Shown: positions 21,039 to 28,812 of the stretch, piece after piece
Layout: each line of letters starts with the position of its first letter
How positions within the stretch are numbered: position 1 is the stretch's first letter
Origin: Polynucleobacter sp. es-EL-1
GTDB taxonomy: Bacteria > Pseudomonadota > Gammaproteobacteria > Burkholderiales > Burkholderiaceae
Direction: 5' to 3'
DNA length: 64,000 bases
NCBI RefSeq assembly: GCF_018687975.1
Contig: NZ_CP061310.1
Location: 1,839,756-1,903,755, forward strand
Made by a program: the position numbers and the translations under genes
The notes under the pieces: model-generated
Seen by the model: only the letters and a program-made list of their open reading frames with translations
Told to the model about the DNA's origin: nothing
Database searches by the model: none

Positions 21039-22673
21039 ATTACCATCGATACCATCACCTCCAGCACTCCCGGCGCAGAAGTCTTAAGACGTCGTAGCTT
21101 TGCCATCATCTCTCATCCGGATGCAGGTAAAACCACGCTTACCGAAAAATTACTCCTCTACGCAGGGGCTATTCAGATTGCGGGCAGTGTAAAAGCCCGT
21201 AAAGCAAGTCGGCATGCGACTTCAGACTGGATGGAAATTGAGAAACAACGTGGTATTTCTGTGGCTAGCTCAGTGATGCAGATGGAATATCGCGACTGCA
21301 TTATTAATCTGCTGGATACTCCGGGCCACCAAGATTTTTCTGAAGATACCTATCGCGTTCTCACGGCAGTTGACTCAGCTCTGATGGTGATCGACGCGGC
21401 AAATGGTGTTGAGTCACAGACTCTCCGTCTATTAGAGGTATGTCGTGCGCGTAATACCCCTATTGTTACCTTCATTAACAAAATGGATCGCGAAGTAAAG
21501 CCTCCCATGGAGTTGATGGATGAAATTGAGTCCGCCCTTGGTATTGAAGTTGTTCCATTTACCTGGCCAGTAGGAATGGGTAAATCATTTGCTGGTGTGA
21601 TTGATATTGCCAACTCACAAATGCGCATGTTTAAAGCTGGTGAAGATCGTGTTACCGAAAACTCACACGCGATTGTTGACATTAATGATCCGGCTCTCAA
21701 AGAGCGCTTAGGAACAGATCTGGAAAATGCCTTGGCTGAAGTCGACCTCATTAAAAATGCAATGCCTGCCTTTAATAAAGAGGCTTTTTTAGCAGGGCAT
21801 CAATCTCCAGTATTTTTTGGCTCCGCAATTAATAACTTTGGCGTGCGGGAAATTCTTAACACTTTAGTTGAGCTAGCCCCATCGCCTGGATCACGCAAGG
21901 CATTGCAACGTGAAGTCAGCCCTGCAGAAAATAAATTCTCAGCAGTTGTCTTTAAGATTCAAGCCAACATGGATCCTGCCCACCGTGATCGAGTAGCCTT
22001 TTTGCGTATTTGCTCGGGTCATTTTCAACGTGGTATGAAACTTAAAATCTGTCGTAATGGCAAAGAGGTGCGGACCAATAATGCACTCTCTTTCTTATCC
22101 CAAAGACGCGATATCTTAGATGAAGCATTTCCAGGCGACATTATTGGATTACCTAATCATGGACTCTTAAGACTGGGTGATACGCTGACTGAAGGAGAGC
22201 AACTCCAATTTACAGGCCTGCCATTTTTTGCCCCGGAGATTTTCCGCATGGTTGAGTCTGCTGATCCATTGCGCTCCAAACAGTTGCGCACTGGCCTTAT
22301 GCAGCTGGGGGAAGAGGGTGCTATTCAGGTGTTTCGCCCGATGACAGGCGGCACTATGCTCCTCGGTGCATTTGGGCAATTGCAATTTGAAGTCGTGAGC
22401 CACCGCTTGCAAACTGAATATGGTGCAGAGGTTCGCTTACTGCCCGCACGCTATAACTTAGCTCGCTGGGTTAGCTCGGATGATCCTGTTGCTCTGAAGA
22501 AATTCATCCAAGAAAATATTCATCGCATGGCTGAAGACGTTGTGGGTGCCTCAGTATTTTTGGCTTCCCATAAATCAGAACTCGATGTTGCCCAGCAACG
22601 CTGGGAATCTATTCAATTCCACGCATTACGTGAGCATGCAGGCTTAATCTACCAATCTGATTTAGCAGGTTAG
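21039..22673 (+). CDS. prfC: Peptide chain release factor 3, apparent non-canonical start codon
   Basis: RF3 is a GTPase that removes RF1/RF2 from terminating ribosomes. The frame is open upstream of the first ATG (21231) and encodes the essential P-loop FAIISHPDAGKTTLTEKLL and switch I, so translation must start before that. No ATG, GTG, TTG or CTG exists in frame between the previous stop region and the P-loop. The possible starts are ATT at 21039, ATC at 21045 or ATC at 21054. I use 21039, four bases after AGGCG, giving about 544 residues. Domains G (about 1-280), II and III (ending RWESIQFHALREHAGLIYQS) are normal. Confidence 0.93.
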   Translation: MTIDTITSSTPGAEVLRRRSFAIISHPDAGKTTLTEKLLLYAGAIQIAGSVKARKASRHATSDWMEIEKQRGISVASSVMQMEYRDCIINLLDTPGHQDFSEDTYRVLTAVDSALMVIDAANGVESQTLRLLEVCRARNTPIVTFINKMDREVKPPMELMDEIESALGIEVVPFTWPVGMGKSFAGVIDIANSQMRMFKAGEDRVTENSHAIVDINDPALKERLGTDLENALAEVDLIKNAMPAFNKEAFLAGHQSPVFFGSAINNFGVREILNTLVELAPSPGSRKALQREVSPAENKFSAVVFKIQANMDPAHRDRVAFLRICSGHFQRGMKLKICRNGKEVRTNNALSFLSQRRDILDEAFPGDIIGLPNHGLLRLGDTLTEGEQLQFTGLPFFAPEIFRMVESADPLRSKQLRTGLMQLGEEGAIQVFRPMTGGTMLLGAFGQLQFEVVSHRLQTEYGAEVRLLPARYNLARWVSSDDPVALKKFIQENIHRMAEDVVGASVFLASHKSELDVAQQRWESIQFHALREHAGLIYQSDLAG

Positions 22674-22680
22674 AGTTGCG

Positions 22681-22923
22681 CTATTTAGATTTGGGGTAGT
22701 TGCAATCAAATACTGCTACTAACTGGGTATCGCTCTTTCTAAAGCTGGCAGTTTTTCCGTATTGCGCACAGTAGGCATTGGCTTTTTGCGTGAGCGATTC
22801 GATTGAGTCGCCATCGCTATTGAGAAACGTTACATGATTAGCGTCAGAAGCATCGGTATAGACTGCCGCACATCCACTCAATAATAGAATGCTCAATGGC
22901 CATACCCGAACGAGTTGCTTCAT
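22681..22923 (-). CDS. Small lipoprotein of unknown function
   Basis: The protein has about 80 residues with a lipoprotein signal peptide: Lys/Arg start, hydrophobic core and the lipobox LLSGC, so it should be lipidated at Cys near residue 18. The mature part is short with two further cysteines (YCAQYG and FDCNY). The start at 22923 is favoured by GGAGAG seven bases upstream. It is convergent with prfC. I recognise no family. Confidence 0.75.
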   Translation of the reverse strand: MKQLVRVWPLSILLLSGCAAVYTDASDANHVTFLNSDGDSIESLTQKANAYCAQYGKTASFRKSDTQLVAVFDCNYPKSK

Positions 22924-23074
22924 CACTCTCTCCATAAAAAATTTGTATTTGTTAATCATAGCGTCTATAGCGCTTAACTGTTATTCTGAAATGGTGATCA
23001 CTATTTTGCGCCCTAGATAGGGGAGTGCTCTGACTAAGGTCAGATTCTCATCATCCATTACTCTAGGAAACTAT

Positions 23075-23269
23075 ATGGCTGTTGGCCAAAATCAAAGAAA
23101 TAGAAAAAATGACTCCATGCTTACTAAAACTGGCAAAGCCAGATTGGGACCCCTCAATACTGCTCAACTGAGCAAGCTGCTTGAATCTAGCACTAAACCT
23201 AAAGAAAAAGATAAGATCCAGAGGGCGTTGAATAAGCTTGGAAAAACTATCCTTCCGCTTGCAACATAA
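23075..23269 (+). CDS. Small basic hypothetical protein
   Basis: A 64-residue Lys/Arg/Asn-rich protein starts at an ATG with AGGAAA six bases upstream and is followed by its own hairpin terminator at 23285. A helical segment (TAQLSKLLESSTKPKEKDKI) ends in KALNKL-like repeats. No family is recognised. The ribosome site and terminator support it being a real gene. Confidence 0.6.
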   Translation: MAVGQNQRNRKNDSMLTKTGKARLGPLNTAQLSKLLESSTKPKEKDKIQRALNKLGKTILPLAT

Positions 23270-23284
23270 AATATCAAACAACAG

Positions 23285-23305
23285 CCCCGTTTATTCGGGG
23301 TTTTT
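23285..23305 (+). terminator. Rho-independent terminator after the small basic gene
   Basis: The hairpin CCCCG-tttatt-CGGGG is followed by TTTTTC, 15 bases after the stop of the small gene at 23075-23269. Confidence 0.85.
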
Positions 23306-23324
23306 CTTGTGTCATACTTAAATT

Positions 23325-23969
23325 ATGAGCACTACCAGATTCTGCCTAATTCGCCATGGTGAAACGACCTGGAATACCGAGAGGCGCCTGCAAGGTCACA
23401 CTGATACTCCGCTGAACTCACGAGGCGAGATACAAGCCCGGCAAATGGCGCAAGCCCTTAAAAACGCCAACCTATCTTTTGATATTTTGTACTCTAGCGA
23501 TCTTCAGAGAGCAGTCAATACTGCCAATGCGATTGAGCAATTATTTGGAGTACAAGCCACGATCGAGAGCGCTTTGCGAGAGCGGAATTTTGGAGTACTT
23601 CAAGGCTTAAGTATTGAACAAGCACCGATAGCCCATCCTGCAATATGGCAAGCGCATATTACCCGCGAGCTCGATCATGATCTGGCGGGTGGAGAGAGCA
23701 TTCTTCAGTTTGCTGCGCGCGTTGAAGGGGTAATTGAAAAGCTACGCATGCTTCACAGTGGAAAAACCATTTTGCTTGTGAGTCATGGGGGCACTCTAGA
23801 CATGATGTATCGTATTGCTAGCAAACAATCCTTGGGCTCCGAGAGAATTGTTTCGGTACCCAATGCCTCTTTAAATTGGATTGTGCATAACGATCAAGGC
23901 TGGTCTGTTGAGCGCTGGGCTGACACACGCCATCTTGAAGGTGGCGCTCTTGAAAACGTAGACCTCTAG
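23325..23969 (+). CDS. Histidine phosphatase (phosphoglycerate mutase-like)
   Basis: This 214-residue cytosolic enzyme belongs to the histidine phosphatase superfamily. The phospho-acceptor His is H11 in LIRHGETTWN, the substrate-binding Arg follows in RRLQGHTDTPLN, and the second catalytic His is in LLVSHGGTLDMMYR. This group includes GpmB- and CobC-like phosphatases, and the exact substrate cannot be read from the sequence. It is a single gene between two terminators. Confidence 0.92.
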   Translation: MSTTRFCLIRHGETTWNTERRLQGHTDTPLNSRGEIQARQMAQALKNANLSFDILYSSDLQRAVNTANAIEQLFGVQATIESALRERNFGVLQGLSIEQAPIAHPAIWQAHITRELDHDLAGGESILQFAARVEGVIEKLRMLHSGKTILLVSHGGTLDMMYRIASKQSLGSERIVSVPNASLNWIVHNDQGWSVERWADTRHLEGGALENVDL

Positions 23970-23971
23970 TA

Positions 23972-23997
23972 ATAAAGCCGCCCTTAGGCGGCTTTAT
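23972..23997. terminator. Bidirectional terminator
   Basis: A strong stem ATAAAGCCGCC/GGCGGCTTTAT with a four-base loop lies between the convergent histidine phosphatase gene and the small gene at 24015. Confidence 0.9.
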
Positions 23998-24014
23998 ACT
24001 TTAGAACAATGCTA

Positions 24015-24254
24015 TTACTTTCTAATGTGGGCATGACGTGCAGCATCTTGTGACATGCCGTCACCTCTTGGCTTGCCCTCTAATGCCTCTTTTTCAGCGG
24101 TAATTTCTTTACGACGCTCTTTGCAAGAACCAGCAATCTCTTGCAGTGCTTTACGCGCTCTTGCAGCAGAGGCTTTAACCCCTTTGCCATGAAACTTTTC
24201 ATTTTCAGCTTGATATGTTTCAAAAGCTGCGATTAATTTGTCATGATGAGACAT
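24015..24254 (-). CDS. Small histone H1/Hc1-like protein (tentative)
   Basis: This 79-residue basic protein has a segment, KFHGKGVKASAARARKALQE followed by IAGSCKERRKEI, that resembles the repeated motif of bacterial Hc1-like histone H1 homologues (K-F-x-K-G-x-K-A-x-x-R-x-R-K-A-L-Q). The rest is a Glu/Lys-rich tail with no clear family. A nucleoid role is a guess from that motif. It is monocistronic with a shared terminator downstream. Confidence 0.6.
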   Translation of the reverse strand: MSHHDKLIAAFETYQAENEKFHGKGVKASAARARKALQEIAGSCKERRKEITAEKEALEGKPRGDGMSQDAARHAHIRK

Positions 24255-24326
24255 AGTTTTCCTTATACATTGTTGAATGAATCTGCCTAAGGTGCACTTT
24301 AACCCATTCCCTAGCTAATGCGCTAC

Positions 24327-25079
24327 TTATTGCGTCCAACGATCAATAATGGCCTTGAGCTTCTCCGGGCCAAGCTCATTTAGATATTGATTAAAGTCGT
24401 CGCGTAGCTTCGAGCCCTTTTTAAAGGCAAATCCTAGCTTATCGAAGCCAACTACTTGATAGCTGCTACTAACCGGTAAATTGAGGGATTTTTGGTAATT
24501 CACTAACATCACCTTATCCACAAAGACTAAGTCTACATTGCCATTTTGCAAGGCTATTAATGCCTCTGTTGGTGATGGGTACAACTTAACCTGATCTACT
24601 GAATAGTAGCCCTGGGGTTGCAGGACATTCTTTACGTAATCATCAAAGACAGTCCCCGTGGGGTAGGCAATCGTATAATTTTTGAGCTGCGATAAATCGG
24701 TAATTTTGATATTGCGCTTATTGAGGCCAATAAGATCCCAACTACTAACAAAGTATGGATTAGAGAAATCCATTACTTCTTTGCGCTTATCAGTAATCGA
24801 TATTCCTGAAAAGGCGAGATCTGCCTGCCCACTAGCAACAGCGCCCAACATTCCTAGCCAGTCATAGGCAGTCATCTTGAAGTTGCATCCACGTGACTTA
24901 CAGTAGCCCTCAAAGATTTCTAAATCAATGCCTGCGTATTTGCCATCCTTTTCAAACAACATTGGTGGAATCGATGGTGTCACTGCCACCTTGAGGACAT
25001 TTGCTGGCTCTTGTTTAGAGCAAGCGCCCAAAAATAAGATTGAAAACAGAAAGATGGTGAAGATGCGGGTTAATTTCAT
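24327..25079 (-). CDS. Family 3 amino-acid-type solute-binding lipoprotein
   Basis: The protein has about 250 residues. A lipoprotein signal peptide with lipobox LGAC (SILFLGACSKQEP) is followed by an SBP_bac_3 domain: IPPMLFEKDGKYAGIDLEI, then DLAFSGISITDKRKEVMDFS and IAYPTGTVFDDYV. Such proteins deliver polar amino acids to ABC permeases or act as sensors. No permease or ATPase gene is adjacent, so it is an orphan here. The start at 25079 fits the signal peptide better than 25097. Confidence 0.88.
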   Translation of the reverse strand: MKLTRIFTIFLFSILFLGACSKQEPANVLKVAVTPSIPPMLFEKDGKYAGIDLEIFEGYCKSRGCNFKMTAYDWLGMLGAVASGQADLAFSGISITDKRKEVMDFSNPYFVSSWDLIGLNKRNIKITDLSQLKNYTIAYPTGTVFDDYVKNVLQPQGYYSVDQVKLYPSPTEALIALQNGNVDLVFVDKVMLVNYQKSLNLPVSSSYQVVGFDKLGFAFKKGSKLRDDFNQYLNELGPEKLKAIIDRWTQ

Positions 25080-25134
25080 GTGATAGGTATGGGCCATTAA
25101 TCAGATGATTTATCTTAACAAGGATTGAATTAAA

Positions 25135-25156
25135 AAAACCACCCGAAGGTGGTTTT
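25135..25156 (-). terminator. CCACC-type hairpin terminator
   Basis: The stem AAAACCACC-CGAA-GGTGGTTTT lies 18 bases after the stop of the small gene at 25174, with a long T tract on the minus strand. The same stem recurs at 34539, 38124, 39072 and 41119. Confidence 0.85.
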
Positions 25157-25173
25157 ACTTGCAGCACTTTTGC

Positions 25174-25356
25174 TTAAATTCGACTACCTGCACCAGACTT
25201 ACAAAACTCAACAATGGCATCTGAGAATTTTAAGTAACGCGCATTGACTTTCCGAGACTCGCTTAACTCTGAAACATCTTTAGAAACTTCATTCTTAAAG
25301 CATGCATCCTCATATCCAGGGTGGTATGGGGCTTCTTGGGTATATTGATTACTCAT
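25174..25356 (-). CDS. Small hypothetical protein downstream of a glycine riboswitch
   Basis: This 60-residue soluble protein opens MSNQYTQEAPYHPGYEDACF and ends KFSDAIVEFCKSGAGSRI. AAGGA lies seven bases before the ATG at 25356, so I prefer that start to an upstream GTG at 25398. It has its own terminator. It is the first normal-looking gene after the tandem glycine riboswitch at about 25498-25677, which lies on the same strand some 140 bases upstream. No family or function is recognised. Confidence 0.65.
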   Translation of the reverse strand: MSNQYTQEAPYHPGYEDACFKNEVSKDVSELSESRKVNARYLKFSDAIVEFCKSGAGSRI

Positions 25357-25419
25357 ATTGCTATCCTTATTTAGTAAGTTGTTAATAGATCGATTCACAG
25401 ATCAATTCAAACTACTAAA

Positions 25420-25440
25420 TTAGCTAGGGATGGTTTTCAT
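25420..25440 (-). CDS. Six-codon leader ORF behind the riboswitch (tentative)
   Basis: The reading frame ATG AAA ACC ATC CCT AGC TAA has a strong ribosome site (TAGGAG, about seven bases before ATG), better than those of most genes here. It is the first start codon downstream of the glycine riboswitch. It could be a leader peptide, or the surviving start of a gene that has been deleted. Confidence 0.35.
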   Translation of the reverse strand: MKTIPS

Positions 25441-25497
25441 TGCGAGGCTCCTAATTATTGACGTGCATGCTATCAATGCATGCGCGCCTGCCGCTCC

Positions 25498-25677
25498 CCC
25501 TGTCCTTGATACCTGAGAGATTCACCTTCAGCTTTGCTGAAGGCTTGCTCCTTCGGTGCACCATAATCGGTGACTCTCCAGACGGCTATTTAGGATAAGC
25601 AGTACTTCCCGATTCGGTACCTGAGCGTTCATGGGAGTTTGCGCCTTCGGTGGAGGTGTTCACCTCACTCTCCTGCT
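25498..25677 (-). ncRNA. Tandem glycine riboswitch
   Basis: On the minus strand two glycine aptamers follow each other. The first (about 25677-25614) runs GGAGAG, CACCGAAGGCGCAAACTCC, then CGCTCAGGTACC. The second (about 25582-25501) runs TGGAGAGTC, GTGCACCGAAGGAGCAAGCC, a CTTCAGC/GCTGAAG hairpin, then AATCTCTCAGGTA and AAGGACAG. These are the conserved signatures of glycine riboswitches, with a linker of about 30 bases. In known cases they control gcvTHP or glycine/alanine transporters. Here none follows; the next ORFs are a six-codon frame and the 60-residue gene at 25174. Confidence 0.9.
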
Positions 25678-25740
25678 TGATGTGAAGTATATCGTGAATT
25701 TTTTATTTTAGGTGTATGCAGATAGTCAAAGACCAATGAA

Positions 25741-25766
25741 TAAAGCCCCGTAAATACGGGGCTTTA
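25741..25766 (-). terminator. Terminator after the phasin gene
   Basis: A near-perfect stem TAAAGCCCCGTA/TACGGGGCTTTA with a two-base loop lies 22 bases after the phasin stop. Confidence 0.88.
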
Positions 25767-25788
25767 TAAGGCTAGGAAACCGCTCTAA

Positions 25789-26346
25789 TTACTTGCTACG
25801 AGTTTTAGTAGCTTTTTGGTTCTGAGTAAATTGACCCTGAGCGCTCTTCATTGCGGTTTCAACGCTTTTTTCGAAGTTTGCAAATGCGTCTTGAGTGCTT
25901 GTGCGAACTTGGTCGAAGTTTTGCATGGCGGTATTAAACGCTGTAGTAAATGCGCTAATGTAAGCCTCTGAACCAGCCGGCGCCTTTGATGTTGCTGCGG
26001 CAACGAAGTTTTTTAAGTCATCCTGGGATTGATCAATGGCAGATTCAACCGCCTCAACCAATTCCTGATTTCCGCGGCGCAACACTGCAGCCACTTTCTT
26101 TTGATAATCGGCCACTTGAGCTACTGCCTCTTGCACTTCTGGACTTTGTAACAACTCCAATGCTGCCTTAGCATCCTTGCCCTTAAGCAACTCTGCCGCT
26201 TTTGCTTGAGCATTTGCCACAGCCTGCTGAGCGGCTTGGTAATTGATCTCTGCTAGCTCTTGAGCATTTTCTAGGGCTGTTTGGCCCAAAGCACGGGCAT
26301 TTTCGGCTGACTTAGCTTGATTTTCTACGAACTGGTTGTTGAACAT
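25789..26346 (-). CDS. phaP: Phasin family protein
   Basis: This 185-residue, almost wholly helical Ala/Gln/Glu-rich protein coats polyhydroxyalkanoate granules in the family. It starts MFNNQFVENQAKSAENARAL and has the phasin core AELLKGKDAKAALELLQSPE. The C-terminal tail is Lys/Thr-rich. AAAGGA lies just before the ATG at 26346, which is preferred to 26385. It is monocistronic; no PHA synthase gene lies in the window. Confidence 0.9.
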   Translation of the reverse strand: MFNNQFVENQAKSAENARALGQTALENAQELAEINYQAAQQAVANAQAKAAELLKGKDAKAALELLQSPEVQEAVAQVADYQKKVAAVLRRGNQELVEAVESAIDQSQDDLKNFVAAATSKAPAGSEAYISAFTTAFNTAMQNFDQVRTSTQDAFANFEKSVETAMKSAQGQFTQNQKATKTRSK

Positions 26347-26519
26347 GATTTTTCCTTTAAAGGTTAATTTGTTGCACTGCACCATATTAAGCCGATATTT
26401 TGGTCATAGCAAGCAAAAAATGCTGCAAAGCAACATATAATCACGTTTAAGCTGAAAAAAATTGCGTTTAAACGCGATTTGGCGGCACCAGCAACTGGCA
26501 TCTAAAGTGAAATGAATTA

Positions 26520-27083
26520 ATGTTTTTTGATATTTGTATTAGATTTATAGTGCTTGCACTGATGTGCCTGGCAACTTCAAAGGTAAATGCCCAAACTGCA
26601 TCGGAGTGGTTTCAAAATACCACTACCCACCTAGAGTCGATTTGGGACAAGGGAAGTAACGAACTTTATGTTCCCTTGTATACCTACCATATGCCCTATG
26701 CCTACTCACAAGAAAAAATAGATCAGTACACCGAATATCCCATGGGGATAGGATTTGGTAGAGGACTGATCAATGAAAGCGGAAATTGGGAAGGCATTTA
26801 TGGCATGACCTTCAAGGACTCCCATGGCATTTATCAATACATGGTGGGCTATGGATGGATTCCGATGTGGAATATAGGCAAAAGCTCTGACTGGAAATAC
26901 GGCGCGGGTGTCACTGCCTTCATTATGTCCCGACAAGACATCATGAACTACATCCCTTTTCCGGGGGTGTTACCGATTGCCTCAATCAGCTATAAAGATT
27001 TCAGCCTGCAAGCAGCCTATGTTCCGGGCGGCCAAAATGTAGGCAATGTTTTATTTTCTTGGGCCAAGATTACGCTGCCCTAA
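26520..27083 (+). CDS. pagP: PagP-like lipid A palmitoyltransferase
   Basis: The protein has 187 residues with a signal peptide cut after about residue 24 (SKVNA-QTASEW). PagP is an outer-membrane eight-stranded barrel that moves palmitate from phospholipid to lipid A. Matching features are the early YHMPYAYSQEKIDQYTEYPM (His of the active site), GIGFGRG, and FKDSH carrying the Asp-Ser pair. The C-terminus ends in alternating barrel-type residues and a final hydrophobic strand. Alone on its strand, it is convergent with the BLUF gene. Confidence 0.88.
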   Translation: MFFDICIRFIVLALMCLATSKVNAQTASEWFQNTTTHLESIWDKGSNELYVPLYTYHMPYAYSQEKIDQYTEYPMGIGFGRGLINESGNWEGIYGMTFKDSHGIYQYMVGYGWIPMWNIGKSSDWKYGAGVTAFIMSRQDIMNYIPFPGVLPIASISYKDFSLQAAYVPGGQNVGNVLFSWAKITLP

Positions 27084-27088
27084 TGCAG

Positions 27089-27493
27089 CTAACTATTAGC
27101 GCTGCGCATTAACTTTAATAATTCATCGTCATGCTCTGGCAAGCCATCTAGCACTCCTGTTAATTGGGGCATCTTTTTGACAATTTCTTTTGCCAAGAAA
27201 AAGCGCATAGACCAAGCTGGAAAACGTCTAGCCTCAATATCGCCCACCTCTAGCATGCGAACATTTTGATGGCGTGGATCTTTCTGAATTTTTTCCCACA
27301 ACAGCATGACGGCTTTCTTAGGGCCTTCAATGGTTTGACCAAAATGCTGATTCTCATAAAAGAGAACCCCTGTAATTGCTAATTTTTGATTGAGCTGTGA
27401 AGCCTGATCGGTTAAGCGCATTAAGGCCAAGACACCCATATCTTGGGTGGCCTTGCTAATATAACTAAGAGAAATGAGCTGGGGCTGATTCAT
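27089..27493 (-). CDS. Single-domain BLUF blue-light sensor
   Basis: A 134-residue BLUF protein binds FAD and senses blue light. The residues of the light-driven hydrogen-bond switch are present: Y11 (LISLSYISKA), N35 and Q53 (NQHFGQTIEG), with W94 and M96 in FPAWSM. It has no attached output domain, only a short helical tail. It must therefore signal by protein contact. The neighbours are pagP, a small lipoprotein and a haloacid dehalogenase, which do not reveal the target. Confidence 0.92.
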   Translation of the reverse strand: MNQPQLISLSYISKATQDMGVLALMRLTDQASQLNQKLAITGVLFYENQHFGQTIEGPKKAVMLLWEKIQKDPRHQNVRMLEVGDIEARRFPAWSMRFFLAKEIVKKMPQLTGVLDGLPEHDDELLKLMRSANS

Positions 27494-27527
27494 TGCAATG
27501 AATGCAGACTAACTATGGACATCATGA

Positions 27528-27686
27528 CTATCTACCCTGACACACCAAAGGCATTTCCCATAAGGGCTTCTCTTGCCTGAAATCACAACTGACCCCATCC
27601 GGTGATGTAGAGCTTGCCTGACACCCACCCAACATAATCGCAGTGATAGCAAATAGGATAATGCTCAATATTGGGCGTACAGTCAT
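27528..27686 (-). CDS. Very small lipoprotein
   Basis: A 52-residue product has a signal peptide (MTVRPILSIILFAITAIMLG) ending in lipobox LGGC, then a mature stretch of about 32 residues with two more cysteines (VSCDFRQEKP and LVCQGR). The start at 27686 is a judgement; the frame extends to 27728. No family is recognised. Confidence 0.6.
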   Translation of the reverse strand: MTVRPILSIILFAITAIMLGGCQASSTSPDGVSCDFRQEKPLWEMPLVCQGR

Positions 27687-27749
27687 ATGATCGTTCAGTA
27701 GATTATTAGCTTTAAGTCTAAACAGCAAGCATCCGCTTGCCGGCTTATC

Positions 27750-28433
27750 TTAAAGAATTGACACTATCTCACTTAATGAGCTTCCTTCATAGTTGGGGCG
27801 TTCCCCAATCTCTTCAAAAGGATGCCCCAATCGATTAACCCAAAAAACATCAACACCAAACCATTTAGCCGCCAAAGCATCCCAAGCATTACTAGAAATA
27901 AACAAAATTTCTTTTTTTTGCACAGGAAAAGCTTTTAATAAGAGCTCATATACTTGTGGCGCTGTTTTGAATAATCGCACCTCTTCTACAGTGAGCAATT
28001 GATCAAGGTATGGAGTTAGTCCACCACTCTGAACAACGGTAGCAAGCATTTCTTTGCTGCCGTTAGACAAAATCGCCGTAAATTTACCTTGCTCCTTAAT
28101 GGTCTTCAAAACATTAAGGCTATCCTCAAACGGAGTGAGCTTGGCATATTGATCCATGAGGTGCTTCTCATACTCTGGAGTAAGAACTAAAGCCATTCGT
28201 TGGCAAACATAACGCAAAGACAAAATAGTGATGTCCCAGAAGGGCAAGTAATGCTTGCTACCACTTGGATTAGGATCACTCATCGTCACTAGTCGGGTGT
28301 ATTCAATTTGACGATCGCGCCACATCAAGGCCAATGCCTGACCATTTCCAGGAAAAAACTCTTCGGCTAACTGACTAATTGAGTACACATCGAACAAGGT
28401 GCCGTAGGCATCAAAAGCAATAAGCTTATACAT
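27750..28433 (-). CDS. Haloacid dehalogenase type II
   Basis: This 227-residue HAD hydrolase resembles (S)-2-haloacid dehalogenases. The nucleophile is D8 in FDAYGTLFD. The type II substrate-binding set is present: an Arg near 41, Ser in ILSNGS, Lys and Tyr in LFKTAPQVYELL, and Ser-Asn-Asp in ISSNAWDAL. These residues support hydrolysis of 2-haloalkanoates to hydroxy acids. The natural substrate in a freshwater cell is unknown. Confidence 0.9.
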   Translation of the reverse strand: MYKLIAFDAYGTLFDVYSISQLAEEFFPGNGQALALMWRDRQIEYTRLVTMSDPNPSGSKHYLPFWDITILSLRYVCQRMALVLTPEYEKHLMDQYAKLTPFEDSLNVLKTIKEQGKFTAILSNGSKEMLATVVQSGGLTPYLDQLLTVEEVRLFKTAPQVYELLLKAFPVQKKEILFISSNAWDALAAKWFGVDVFWVNRLGHPFEEIGERPNYEGSSLSEIVSIL

Positions 28434-28656
28434 TGTTAAATTCGATTCTTTCTAGATTTACTGATTGCAGTCTAGCAAATACGCGCTCATAGCGTTGTGG
28501 TTTATTCATGTAAACACCAGTCTGACAACTACCAAAAAATCCCTTTTAAGTAGTTATCGACTTAATCGATTAAGTTCTTCATATAAATTCGTTGGACTGA
28601 TCAGCCCATTAAGCGCAAGATACACCCATCGCAACTCATAAAAGATGGAGATCAGC

Positions 28657-28785
28657 ATGAAAGTACAAATGAAATTAGCGGGGCTAGCTGAAAACCTATA
28701 TTTTCTTAACCATGAATATGACAGGGATTTAGCAAGTATTTTGAAACCAGAGACCTTACAGGGAGAACAAACATGGGCATCTTGA
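28657..28785 (+). CDS. Possible 42-residue small protein
   Basis: In the otherwise empty 379-base gap between the dehalogenase gene and the SulP gene, an ATG at 28657 with GGAG seven bases upstream opens a 42-codon frame (MKVQMKLAGLAENLYFLNHE onward). It overlaps a second 10-codon frame at 28773. I see no family. The remaining bases 28434-28656 hold nothing I can name. Confidence 0.35.
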   Translation: MKVQMKLAGLAENLYFLNHEYDRDLASILKPETLQGEQTWAS

Positions 28786-28812
28786 TTGCATACATTAGGG
28801 GCTGAAGATTAA

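Noticed and set aside
25440..25500. GCATGC-attgata-GCATGC hairpin as a terminator
   Set aside because: It lacks a T tract; it may be part of the riboswitch expression platform, but that cannot be shown here.
28773..28805. Ten-codon frame MGILIAYIRG
   Set aside because: It is too short and overlaps the better candidate at 28657; a GGGAGAA precedes it, but there is no further support.
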